In this document: piece after piece, positions 26,638 through 35,108 of the stretch
How the letters are laid out: the number at the start of each line of letters is the position of its first letter
Numbering within the stretch: the stretch's first letter is position 1
Origin: Coxiellaceae bacterium
GTDB taxonomy: Bacteria; Pseudomonadota; Gammaproteobacteria; Coxiellales; Coxiellaceae
Assembly (NCBI GenBank): GCA_029212885.1
Contig: JARGPC010000001.1
Span: 248,001-312,000 of the forward strand
Direction: 5' to 3'
Length of the DNA stretch: 64,000 nt
Program-made: the position numbers and the translations under genes
The notes under the pieces: generated by a model
Told to the model about the DNA's origin: nothing
Databases searched by the model: none
What the model saw: only the letters and a program-made list of their open reading frames with translations

Positions 26638-29600
26638 ATGCGAAAAATCCTCTTGCCCATGCTACTGGTGAGCTGCCACTCACTCGTAGCGGCACAATTA
26701 ACCACGGTGGACTTTATTCAGTCCATCAAACACAAACATCATCAGCATCAGCATCAGCATCAGCATCAACTTAGTAGTACATTAACCCCCACCATGACAC
26801 TCAGCCGAACTGAAGCGTGGAACTTGGCCGGCAATCCGAATCTATTTACTAAAATTGATGCGGTCACCTTTTACGATCACACCGATGCTGTTACTGGACG
26901 CTGCTCCGGCGCCGGGCGCACACTCGACCTAAGTCATAGCAACTTTCTTGATACCGGGATTACCCTTAATGGTCCGGCAGGTGATTTAACACCGATCGCC
27001 ATACACACATCAGGTATTATTGCCGCTGCATCGACACTGGGCTATACCATCCCTAGCAATGGCCAGGGTTGTGCAAAAGTATCGATGTCTTATCAAGCAG
27101 GGCCAGCCACATTAATTCCTAACAAATTGAATGCAAGCATCAGCCCACAGTCATTCGAGTATGCTCATATTCAGAGTTTGGGTGGCAATATCATCACAGG
27201 TGGCACACCGGTAAACAATCAAGCCAGCCTATTAAAAAATGCAACCCTAGTATTAAACCGCACAGCCCACGCACAATGCTGGGGAAATAATAACCGCGGC
27301 CAATTAGGTGATGGCACACAAAGTGATAGCAATGTGCCAGTAAATGTAGCAGCCGCATTAGGTAACGGTGTTGTAAAAATTTCTTCAGGCAGAAGTCATA
27401 GCTGCGCACTATTAAAAACCGGCGCAGTCAAATGTTGGGGACAAAACCAATACGGCCAACTGGGCAATAACACCACCGCCGATAGTTTATTACCCGTAGC
27501 CGTCACTGGTTTATCTTCCGGCGTAACCGATATTGCATCCGGGCGTGAAAGCGTTTGCGCTTTATTAAATACCGGTGGTGTTAAATGCTGGGGGCAAAAT
27601 TTATTTTGGCAGCTCGGTGATGGTACACGCACTAATCGCTTGGCACCTACCGACGTCAGTGGCCTGACATCAGGCGTGACCAGCATCGCTACTGGTTATA
27701 TCCATGCCTGCGCCTTACTCAAAACCGGTCAAATTAAATGTTGGGGTGAAGGCCTATCAGGACAACTCGGAGACAACTCCATTGAAGCCAGAAAAACACC
27801 GGTGTTTGTCGCCAATATTGGCGGTGACCACCCAGAAGCTACCGCCATTGCAGCTGGCTCGCAATCGACATGCGCTATTGTCAATAAAGGCGGATTCTTA
27901 GCGAACGGTGACATCGAATGCTGGGGTGGCAATAGTTATGGCCAACTAGGCGACGGCACCACAACTAAACGATTACTGCCCACACAAGTGCAAGGTTTAG
28001 AAAAAGGCGCCACCGCGATCAGCATGGGAACACAACACAGTTGTGCCATCGTCAATGGCGGCATGAAGTGCTGGGGCGATAATAGAAAAGGTCAACTAGG
28101 CATTGGGCCTCAACGCACCACCTTTACAACACCACAAAATGTTAGCAGCTTAACTAACGGTATAAAAACCATTAGTGCTACTAACTTTCACAGCTGTGCA
28201 GTGAATGCATACGGTCGCCTGCAATGCTGGGGGCAAAACAATAAAGGGCAACTAGGTATCGGAATTACTACAACCTCTGCAAATTATTATGCGCCGATAA
28301 CCGTTCATTCACTATTACCAGGCTCAACTGAAGCGATTAGTGAAGGAAATAACTCTACCTTCCATTGCGCCGCATCCAACTCAGCAGGTGTTAACAGCAC
28401 ACAGCTGGATGCAACTGCTAATACGATTTCATTAAATAATATTGGCTATAGCGCTTCATCGTTTACTGTTGCTGACGCATCAGCACGCGGCATAATCTCG
28501 CATTGTGGTACGGCGTTAGACCCATTAGCACAATGTGATTTAACCTATGACGGCAGTAGCAGTCGTGGTAATGGGGCAATATTAGTCACTGATGCATCAG
28601 CAAAAGCACACGTTTTTCCATTCCATATTCAAAAATCTGGAACAGGTGTGTGCTGGGGTAGCAATAACTTCGGTCAATTAGGTGACTTGACGACCACTAA
28701 CCGTAACACACCAACTAACATTGACGACTTGCCAGAAGCCAAACAAATAGTTACAGGGCATCACCATGCATGCGCTTTACTCACTACTGGCAGTGTGATG
28801 TGTTGGGGGGATAATACGCATGGGCAATTAGGCATACCACGTGGTAGTCGTGTCAAATTTCCAAAGTATGTGCCAACACTTAAAACCAGCAGTAACGTCG
28901 TCAGCCTTACAGCAGGTGCTGATCATACTTGCGCCCTATTAAACTCAGGCAAGGTAGAATGTTGGGGTAAAAACCAATCTGGACAAATCGGTGATGGCTC
29001 AACAGCTGATCGTAGAGAACCTGTTAACGTGACCGGTTTATCAATGACTGCTACTGCATTAGTCAGTGGCTCAAACCATACTTGCGCCCTACTAAAAAAT
29101 GGTCGCATGCAATGCTGGGGCAGTAATGAACATGGCCAATTGGGTGATAGTTCTTTTACTAATCGTTTACAACCAACTGCTGTGTCCGACCTCAGCAATG
29201 ACAGCGTTCACGTCGTCGCCATGAGCGCAGGTCAAGAAACCAGTTGTGCCTTACTCAGTGATGGCGGTATGAAATGCTGGGGTAAAAATGGTGATGGCCA
29301 ATTAGGTATTGGACATACCAGTAACGCCGAAGCCAAGCCACAACAAGTGTTAGGCTTAACCACAGGCGTTGCCGCCATTTCTGTTGGTGGCATGCACACC
29401 TGTGCCATGTTACAAAACGGCAGTGAAGATTGCTGGGGTTTGAACAATAAAGGTCAACTGGGTATTGGCTCAGCCGCTGTACGCAAAGCATCACCACAAC
29501 CCGTGCCACTGGGTAATAACATTGTTGCTATTTCTACTGGCAAACTGAATAGCTGCGCCATGTTAGATGATGGCAACGTCAGTTGTTGGGGTAAAAATGT

Positions 29601-29730
29601 TGATGGCCAACTCGGTAACGGCACGCTGAATGATAGCAGCATACCTAAGCAGGTCAGTCAATTAAGTAACACCAATGAACTCTCCACTAGCAGTGGTGAT
29701 AGTGCTTTTAATTGCGCGATTCATTCGTAG
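26638..29730 (+). CDS. Secreted RCC1-repeat protein D (two propellers)
   Basis: 1030 residues, closest to C. Signal peptide MRKILLPMLLVSCHSLVAA, then a His-Gln tract (HHQHQHQHQHQ) that C lacks, the shared N-terminal domain, seven CWG blades, an Ig-like spacer (LNNIGYSASSFTVAD, then YDGSSSRGNGAI) and seven more blades. AAAGGAA lies about 8 nt before the ATG. It is the last of the block; its end is followed by a REP minisatellite and then ftsQ on the opposite strand. Function is unknown. Regular cysteine pairing and export signals argue for an extracytoplasmic structural or binding protein rather than an intracellular exchange factor. Confidence 0.9.
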   Translation: MRKILLPMLLVSCHSLVAAQLTTVDFIQSIKHKHHQHQHQHQHQLSSTLTPTMTLSRTEAWNLAGNPNLFTKIDAVTFYDHTDAVTGRCSGAGRTLDLSHSNFLDTGITLNGPAGDLTPIAIHTSGIIAAASTLGYTIPSNGQGCAKVSMSYQAGPATLIPNKLNASISPQSFEYAHIQSLGGNIITGGTPVNNQASLLKNATLVLNRTAHAQCWGNNNRGQLGDGTQSDSNVPVNVAAALGNGVVKISSGRSHSCALLKTGAVKCWGQNQYGQLGNNTTADSLLPVAVTGLSSGVTDIASGRESVCALLNTGGVKCWGQNLFWQLGDGTRTNRLAPTDVSGLTSGVTSIATGYIHACALLKTGQIKCWGEGLSGQLGDNSIEARKTPVFVANIGGDHPEATAIAAGSQSTCAIVNKGGFLANGDIECWGGNSYGQLGDGTTTKRLLPTQVQGLEKGATAISMGTQHSCAIVNGGMKCWGDNRKGQLGIGPQRTTFTTPQNVSSLTNGIKTISATNFHSCAVNAYGRLQCWGQNNKGQLGIGITTTSANYYAPITVHSLLPGSTEAISEGNNSTFHCAASNSAGVNSTQLDATANTISLNNIGYSASSFTVADASARGIISHCGTALDPLAQCDLTYDGSSSRGNGAILVTDASAKAHVFPFHIQKSGTGVCWGSNNFGQLGDLTTTNRNTPTNIDDLPEAKQIVTGHHHACALLTTGSVMCWGDNTHGQLGIPRGSRVKFPKYVPTLKTSSNVVSLTAGADHTCALLNSGKVECWGKNQSGQIGDGSTADRREPVNVTGLSMTATALVSGSNHTCALLKNGRMQCWGSNEHGQLGDSSFTNRLQPTAVSDLSNDSVHVVAMSAGQETSCALLSDGGMKCWGKNGDGQLGIGHTSNAEAKPQQVLGLTTGVAAISVGGMHTCAMLQNGSEDCWGLNNKGQLGIGSAAVRKASPQPVPLGNNIVAISTGKLNSCAMLDDGNVSCWGKNVDGQLGNGTLNDSSIPKQVSQLSNTNELSTSSGDSAFNCAIHS
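26738..26769. repeat. CATCAG hexanucleotide tract in RCC1 gene D
   Basis: About five tandem CATCAG/CAGCAT units encoding alternating His and Gln just after the signal peptide. Gene C has only one such unit at the same place. Changes by whole units keep the frame. Confidence 0.8.
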
Positions 29731-29741
29731 GATAACGCCTA

Positions 29742-29841
29742 GATCCCGGCTCGAAGGCCGGGATGACAGCACATTAGCCGGGATGACAGCACATTAGCCG
29801 GGATGACAGCTTTAACCTGCTTCGCAGGCTATCCGGGATTA
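29742..29841. repeat. REP cluster expanded into a 20-bp minisatellite
   Basis: A REP palindrome (GATCCCGGCTCGAAGGCCGG-GATGACAG) continues into three copies of the 20-bp unit GCCGGGATGACAGCACATTA, then a short hairpin (CCTGCTTCGCAGG) and a half-palindrome ATCCGGGAT. It lies between the convergent ends of RCC1 gene D and ftsQ and may act as a bidirectional 3' structure. Confidence 0.8.
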
Positions 29842-29867
29842 TAAGTAAGCAATATGGTATAAAATAG

Positions 29868-30626
29868 TTATTTCACCGCAAAGCCATTGGGATAACGCAG
29901 ATCAACCAACTGAATAACCGCCGGGTGATCCGCCATCAATTGCGGATAGGCCTTAACAAATCGCGCTAAACGCTGATTCACATCATCACGACCCAACATC
30001 ACAACAACGTTATTCGACAACTGCAAATGCCATGCCTGACGATCGGTTAAACTCAACTTTTGCACTGTCATATTCAGCGTAGATAACTGCTGCTGAATCA
30101 AACGAAACTCATTCATTACCACCGCAAAGGTATCTTTCGGTCCTGACAATTGCGGTAAATTATCAGGAAATGATGTCGCTGCCGGACTAAAAATAACGTC
30201 GCTAGCAGATACTAAATGTTGACCATTCCAAACCGCAACCGCTTGATATTCATTAATATTAATCTGCAAAGTGTTTGGCCATATACGTCTAACCATTACT
30301 GATTTAACCCACGGCAATTGACGCTGCATCTCACGCTTAAACTTCGTCACATCCAGCGCAAAAAAACCTGCATTTACTTCACGTGAAATGGCCTTTTTTA
30401 ATTCCAATGGCGACGTATGCTTGTAATTCGCGCTTACTTTGATTCGGGTAAAAGGTAGCGTACTGGGAGTTTTTGCTAATTTCCATAATTGCACACCTGC
30501 CGCAATTAATAACACAATTAAAATAACTGGCAACCATTGCTGACACACACGCCACCACGACAGTGACTGTGGTTTTTTATCAGGTCGCTTCGGTGTTTTA
30601 TATTTGCGAAATTGTGCGTGAGTCAT
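29868..30626 (-). CDS. ftsQ: Cell division protein FtsQ
   Basis: Bitopic divisome protein linking early and late division proteins (FtsB/FtsL partner). A basic cytoplasmic N-terminus is followed by one transmembrane helix (WLPVILIVLLIAAGVQLW), a POTRA domain (FTRIKVSANY... PWVKSVMVRRIWPNTLQI) and the FtsQ C-terminal domain ending VDLRYPNGFAVK. The ATG at 30626 overlaps the murB stop in an ATGA, favouring it over the in-frame ATG at 30650. This gives 252 residues. In most relatives ddlB precedes it and ftsA follows; here ddl is absent and the RCC1 block separates it from ftsA. Confidence 0.95.
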   Translation of the reverse strand: MTHAQFRKYKTPKRPDKKPQSLSWWRVCQQWLPVILIVLLIAAGVQLWKLAKTPSTLPFTRIKVSANYKHTSPLELKKAISREVNAGFFALDVTKFKREMQRQLPWVKSVMVRRIWPNTLQININEYQAVAVWNGQHLVSASDVIFSPAATSFPDNLPQLSGPKDTFAVVMNEFRLIQQQLSTLNMTVQKLSLTDRQAWHLQLSNNVVVMLGRDDVNQRLARFVKAYPQLMADHPAVIQLVDLRYPNGFAVK

Positions 30627-31507
30627 AATGGCTTCCCTATAATGCGACATCGCAGTTGCAGATCGATATTGTGGCTCTGCTTTACTTGCTGTTGAATATG
30701 CGCAATCAACTGCTCAACATCGGCCGAACTGCATTTATTATCATTAATAATGTAATTCGGATGTGTGTCTGACACCATTGCATCACCCACCTCATATCCA
30801 GACAGACCACATTGCTCGATAAGGTGTGCCGCCGTTGTGCCGGGCGGGTCAATAAATACTTCACCGCAATTGGCAGTACCCATCGGTGTTGCTTCATTAC
30901 GCTGATTTAACACATCACGTAGTTGCTGCATCGCTTTTTCAGGATCACCTTTTTTAAACTCAAAACAACAACTCAAAATCCATTCGTTCTCAACACAGGC
31001 AAACGATGCAATATCTCTTCTCTGAATCTCACCAGCACGGTTAATCGTTTCAACACTAACGACATCAGCTGTAGCACTACCACCATAACCACTAGCCTGA
31101 GTAGCTATGGCACCACCCACCGTTCCGGGAATGGCCGCAAAAAACACCCCTTGCTCAAAGCCCTGCCGCATACATAACTTAGCTAACGCTGCACAACTAA
31201 CACCCGCTTCAGCTCTTACCGTACCGTCATCCAATAACTGCAATTGATTGACGTTTTCCAACACATAAATCACCACGCCATCAATGCCGCCATCGCGCAC
31301 AATCACATTACTGCCTGCACCCAACCAAGTAATCGGTTCGTTAGCATCGAGGTGTTGTAAAAACTGTTGTAAATCTTTCGCATCGGCTGGCTGATAAAAT
31401 GTTTTTGCCAAACCACCCGTTAGCATCGTAGTATACGACCGCAACCACTCATCGTGACTTAACTTGCCACGCAACTTTGTCCATTTGTGAAAACTTTCAT
31501 CCGTCAT
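30623..31507 (-). CDS. murB: MurB-like UDP-N-acetylenolpyruvoylglucosamine reductase, divergent active site
   Basis: 294 residues in the murB position. MurB is the FAD enzyme that reduces enolpyruvyl-UDP-GlcNAc to UDP-MurNAc. The FAD-binding core is clear: GAGSNVIVRDGG (63-74) and AIPGTVGGAI (125-134). The canonical catalytic residues (E. coli Arg159, Ser229, Glu325) all seem lost. The GYRxS segment is missing between RDIASFACV and ENEWILSC; NAGSVFRNP is NCGEVFIDP with Glu216; and LEPEVRFIG is LQLRCRIIG with Arg286. The MNAG motif is TQAS. Both ends overlap neighbours by ATGA (murC before, ftsQ after), so it is translated within the operon. It is either a specialised MurB or a non-catalytic relic. 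Confidence 0.85.
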   Translation of the reverse strand: MTDESFHKWTKLRGKLSHDEWLRSYTTMLTGGLAKTFYQPADAKDLQQFLQHLDANEPITWLGAGSNVIVRDGGIDGVVIYVLENVNQLQLLDDGTVRAEAGVSCAALAKLCMRQGFEQGVFFAAIPGTVGGAIATQASGYGGSATADVVSVETINRAGEIQRRDIASFACVENEWILSCCFEFKKGDPEKAMQQLRDVLNQRNEATPMGTANCGEVFIDPPGTTAAHLIEQCGLSGYEVGDAMVSDTHPNYIINDNKCSSADVEQLIAHIQQQVKQSHNIDLQLRCRIIGKPL

Positions 31508-32895
31508 GAAGCCGCCAATAATTGCTGCGCCATTCCTCCAATACTGCCCGCTCCCTGCATTAATACAATATCATCGGCCTGCAATACTTGCTGCAATGTC
31601 GATGCTAATTGCGAATCATCTGGCACAAAAATAGGAATCACCTTACCTATGTCAGCAATCGATTGACATAAAGCCTGACCGTCAGCATTTTCAATCGGTG
31701 CTTCTCCAGCCGCATATACCTCCAGCAACACCAACACATCAGCCTCCGCCAACGACTGTGCAAAATCCAATAATAAATCGCGCGTACGCGTATAACGGTG
31801 CGGCTGAAAAACCAACACCAACCGACGCTCAGGCCATGCTTGGCGCGCCGCTTGCAAGGTCACCTTCACTTCGTGCGGATGATGACCATAGTCATCAATA
31901 ATTAATGCTTCACCATTTTGCACCGGCAAGCTGCCATGAATATGGAAACGACGACCCACCCCAGGGAAGTCAGCAAATGCTTGCTCAACCACAGCCATAT
32001 CAATACCCAGCTCATCAGCAATACACAACGCAGCTAAAGCATTCAACACATTATGCTGACCAGGAAAATTTAAACAAAATTTATGCTGCCGACCGTCCTG
32101 CCAACGAGCAACAAAGTAACTTTTCAAACCCTTTTGCAAAAAATCTAATACTTGTATATCTGCATCAGCGTGAAAACCATACGTTTTTACGCGGCTTTTT
32201 ACCTGCGGAATTAACTCTCGGACTGTTTCATCGTCATAAGCCAACACAGCCAAACCATCATCAGCAATATGTTGCAGAAACTCAGTAAAGGTTTGCTTTA
32301 ACTTATCAAAACTGCCGGCATACGTTTCCATATGATCCGCATCGATATTAGTCACTACCGCAATCTCCGGCGCATAATGCAAAAATGACGCGTCACTTTC
32401 ATCCGCTTCAGCAACAAAATAATCACCGGCACCCAAACCTGCATAGCGATTAATGCCTTTTAGCTCACCACCAATTGCAAACGATGGGTTGATACCCGCC
32501 TTTAATAATACATGCGTCACCAGAGAAGTTGTTGTCGTCTTACCATGCGTCCCCGCAATGGCAATACCACGCTCCAATTGCATCAATTCGGCGAGCATCT
32601 CAGCACGTTTAATCACCGGAATACCCATAGCCTTTGCAGCTTGCCACTCGGGATTACAATCGCTGATCGCACTGGAATATACCACCGCATCCGCTCGCTT
32701 CACGTTTTCAGCATCGTGACCAATGGTGATATTAATCCCCAACGCTTGTAAGCGTTGCGTATTCGCACTGTCTTTTATATCAGACCCTGTAACTTGGTAA
32801 CCATGGGCATGCAATATTTCAGCAACACCGCACACACCGACACCACCAACGCCCATGCAATGGAATTTCTTAATCTTTTTATTCTTTAGTAACAA
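31504..32895 (-). CDS. murC: UDP-N-acetylmuramate--L-alanine ligase MurC
   Basis: Adds L-Ala to UDP-MurNAc using ATP, the first peptide-stem step. 463 residues with the N-terminal Rossmann glycines (CMGVGGVGVCGVAEIL), the P-loop AIAGTHGKTTTTSLV, the central AEADESDASFL and NIDADHME motifs, and DDYGHHPHEV in the C-terminal domain. All match active MurC. The start overlaps the end of murG by 17 bp and its stop overlaps the murB start by 4 bp, so coupled translation is likely. Confidence 0.97.
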   Translation of the reverse strand: MLLKNKKIKKFHCMGVGGVGVCGVAEILHAHGYQVTGSDIKDSANTQRLQALGINITIGHDAENVKRADAVVYSSAISDCNPEWQAAKAMGIPVIKRAEMLAELMQLERGIAIAGTHGKTTTTSLVTHVLLKAGINPSFAIGGELKGINRYAGLGAGDYFVAEADESDASFLHYAPEIAVVTNIDADHMETYAGSFDKLKQTFTEFLQHIADDGLAVLAYDDETVRELIPQVKSRVKTYGFHADADIQVLDFLQKGLKSYFVARWQDGRQHKFCLNFPGQHNVLNALAALCIADELGIDMAVVEQAFADFPGVGRRFHIHGSLPVQNGEALIIDDYGHHPHEVKVTLQAARQAWPERRLVLVFQPHRYTRTRDLLLDFAQSLAEADVLVLLEVYAAGEAPIENADGQALCQSIADIGKVIPIFVPDDSQLASTLQQVLQADDIVLMQGAGSIGGMAQQLLAAS

Positions 32896-33973
32896 CTGGT
32901 TTGCCCTCTAATAAATCCATACAGTACCGTACCACAGTATTGGTAGCATCAGGTTTGGCGGCGGACTTAGCCGCTTTCGCCATATGTAATAATTTTTGTC
33001 GATCAGACTGCAACTGCTGCAATAACTTGACCAATCGACTCAATTGCCAATTTTTTTGTAAAAATATTTCAGCGCCGCCCACACTTTGTAACACTTCAGC
33101 ATTTAAACGTTGGTGATCATCTACCGCTATTGGTAAAGGAATCAAGATACTCGGCACACCAACCGCCGCTAATTCTGAAACCGTTAATGCTCCCGCGCGG
33201 CACACCACGCAATCCGCCCACAAATAAGCCTGCGACACATCATCAATAAATGCCGTTACTTTCGCCTCAAAGCCAATACGCTTATATTCCGCAACAACCG
33301 TATCGTAATTAGTTGCACCGCATTGATGCCATACCTCTATTGGCTGACTATCAGGCCACGCTTGCAACAAAGCAATCACTTGCTGATTAATAAAACGCGC
33401 ACCTTGACTACCACCCATAATCAAAACACGTAATGGCCCTTGACGATCAGCATAACGCTGTTCAGGCAATGGCAACTGAAATAGACTATCTCGCACCGGA
33501 TTACCCACCACCGTAATGCCTGCGTTATCAGCAAAGCTATTGGGAAAGGCTTGCAACACGGTAGTCGCAAAACGCGCCAATTGACGATTAGTAAAACCTG
33601 CCGCTGCATTTTGCTCGTGCAAGATCAATGGCGTACGCATTAACCAAGCCGCTATACCCATTGGCCCACATACATAACCACCCATCGCCAATACAAAACG
33701 CGGCTTGTACTTACGCAATAATGAAACCGATTGAATAACAGCTTTGGTAATGCGAAACGGTGATAACAATAAAGATAATTTACTCTTACCGCGCAATGCT
33801 GCTATATCAAGATACGAAATCGAAAATTTTTGCGGCACAATTTTTTCTTCCAAACGACCACGGCTGCCAATCCACTCAATCTGCATACCTTTTTTTTCTA
33901 GCTGCTCTGCAACAGCCATCGCTGGAAAAATATGACCGCCGGTGCCGCCGGCAACAACAAAACATTTATCCAT
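32879..33973 (-). CDS. murG: Lipid II synthase MurG
   Basis: Peripheral membrane glycosyltransferase (GT28) adding GlcNAc to lipid I to give lipid II. 364 residues. The N-terminal glycine loop VAGGTGGHIFPAMAVA, the acceptor-site stretch MGGYVCGPMGIAAW with HEQNA, the middle MGGSQGARFIN and the UDP-GlcNAc-binding VVCRAGALTVSELAAVGVP with PLP are all seen. GGYVSGP is usual, so GGYVCGP is a mild change. It overlaps the ftsW end by 8 bp. Confidence 0.97.
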   Translation of the reverse strand: MDKCFVVAGGTGGHIFPAMAVAEQLEKKGMQIEWIGSRGRLEEKIVPQKFSISYLDIAALRGKSKLSLLLSPFRITKAVIQSVSLLRKYKPRFVLAMGGYVCGPMGIAAWLMRTPLILHEQNAAAGFTNRQLARFATTVLQAFPNSFADNAGITVVGNPVRDSLFQLPLPEQRYADRQGPLRVLIMGGSQGARFINQQVIALLQAWPDSQPIEVWHQCGATNYDTVVAEYKRIGFEAKVTAFIDDVSQAYLWADCVVCRAGALTVSELAAVGVPSILIPLPIAVDDHQRLNAEVLQSVGGAEIFLQKNWQLSRLVKLLQQLQSDRQKLLHMAKAAKSAAKPDATNTVVRYCMDLLEGKPVVTKE

Positions 33974-35105
33974 GCGCCATCCTCACATAAGGTGTACGCT
34001 GCTCATGCTCCTGTTCTGATAACTCAAATGACAACCGTAATAAAATACCGATAACAACGCAATTGACTAACATGCTACTACCACCGTAACTAATAAACGG
34101 CAAGGTAATACCCTTGGTCGGCAATATACCAGCATTAACGCCCATATTAATGAATGCCTGCAAACCCAACCACGTGCCCATGCCATAAGCCATAAATGAC
34201 TCAAACAAAGAGCCCAACTGGTATGCCCTTGCAGCCAAACGAAAAATACGCACGATCAAAATGACAAACAACGCCATTAACAACAACTCACCAATAAGCC
34301 CCAGCTCTTCAGCAATCACCGCAAAAACAAAATCCGTATGCGCTTCCGGCAAGTAAAATAATTTTTGAATACTATTTCCTAACCCAACGCCAAACACCCC
34401 ACCACGCCCAAAAGCGATTAATGATTGCGTTAATTGATAACCAGCACCAAACGGCGAATGCCAAGGGTTTAAAAATGTGGTCAAACGCGCCAAACGATAA
34501 GGTGAGGTCACAGCCACCGCAGCCAAACCAGCCGCCACTAATACCATCAACACAACAAACGGTAACAAGCGTGCACCCGACAAGTACAACATCACCAAGC
34601 CGGTCATGATAATAACCGCCGCTGTACCAAAGTCTGGCTCCAATAATAGTAATGCCGCCGCCAATAACATCAGCACCAATGGCTTAATAAAGCCTTTCCA
34701 CTCCGTTTGAATTTCATCTTGAAACCGCTCAATATAGCGCGCCAAATAAAGCACCATAAACAGCTTCATCAACTCAGACACTTGCAGCGTCAACACCACC
34801 AAATTAATCCAACGCCGACTGCCATTCACCGATCGACCAATACCAGGAATCAACACCAGCACCAGTAAAACGAGCCCGAGCACTACTAAATAGCCACTCG
34901 CCTTGCGCCACATGATGAGCGGCACTCGCCAAGCAAAAAACGCCAGTACAACACCTATAACAATATAAACAGCTTGTCGAAAAAAATAATGGAACGGGTA
35001 ACCATAGATGCGGTCAGAAATAACCATCGAGGCCGATGTTACCATCAGCAAACCATACACCAACAAAGCCAATACAGTAACTAATAAGACCTTATCAATT
35101 CTCAT
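33966..35105 (-). CDS. ftsW: Septal peptidoglycan polymerase FtsW (SEDS)
   Basis: SEDS-family glycosyltransferase that works with FtsI at the septum. 379 residues, about ten membrane helices. Signature stretches: TDFVFAVIAEELGLIG and the C-terminal GILPTKGITLPFISYGGSSM, plus WINLVVLTLQ and ELMKLFMVLYLA in the middle. The N-terminus is short, with no long cytoplasmic tail. It begins 3 nt after the murD stop and overlaps murG. Confidence 0.96.
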   Translation of the reverse strand: MRIDKVLLVTVLALLVYGLLMVTSASMVISDRIYGYPFHYFFRQAVYIVIGVVLAFFAWRVPLIMWRKASGYLVVLGLVLLVLVLIPGIGRSVNGSRRWINLVVLTLQVSELMKLFMVLYLARYIERFQDEIQTEWKGFIKPLVLMLLAAALLLLEPDFGTAAVIIMTGLVMLYLSGARLLPFVVLMVLVAAGLAAVAVTSPYRLARLTTFLNPWHSPFGAGYQLTQSLIAFGRGGVFGVGLGNSIQKLFYLPEAHTDFVFAVIAEELGLIGELLLMALFVILIVRIFRLAARAYQLGSLFESFMAYGMGTWLGLQAFINMGVNAGILPTKGITLPFISYGGSSMLVNCVVIGILLRLSFELSEQEHEQRTPYVRMAHG

Positions 35106-35108
35106 GCC

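Noticed and set aside
18222-29730. RCC1 genes as Ran-exchange effectors injected by a type IV system
   Set aside because: Sec signal peptides and regular cysteine pairs argue against a cytosolic effector route; kept only as secreted proteins of unknown role.
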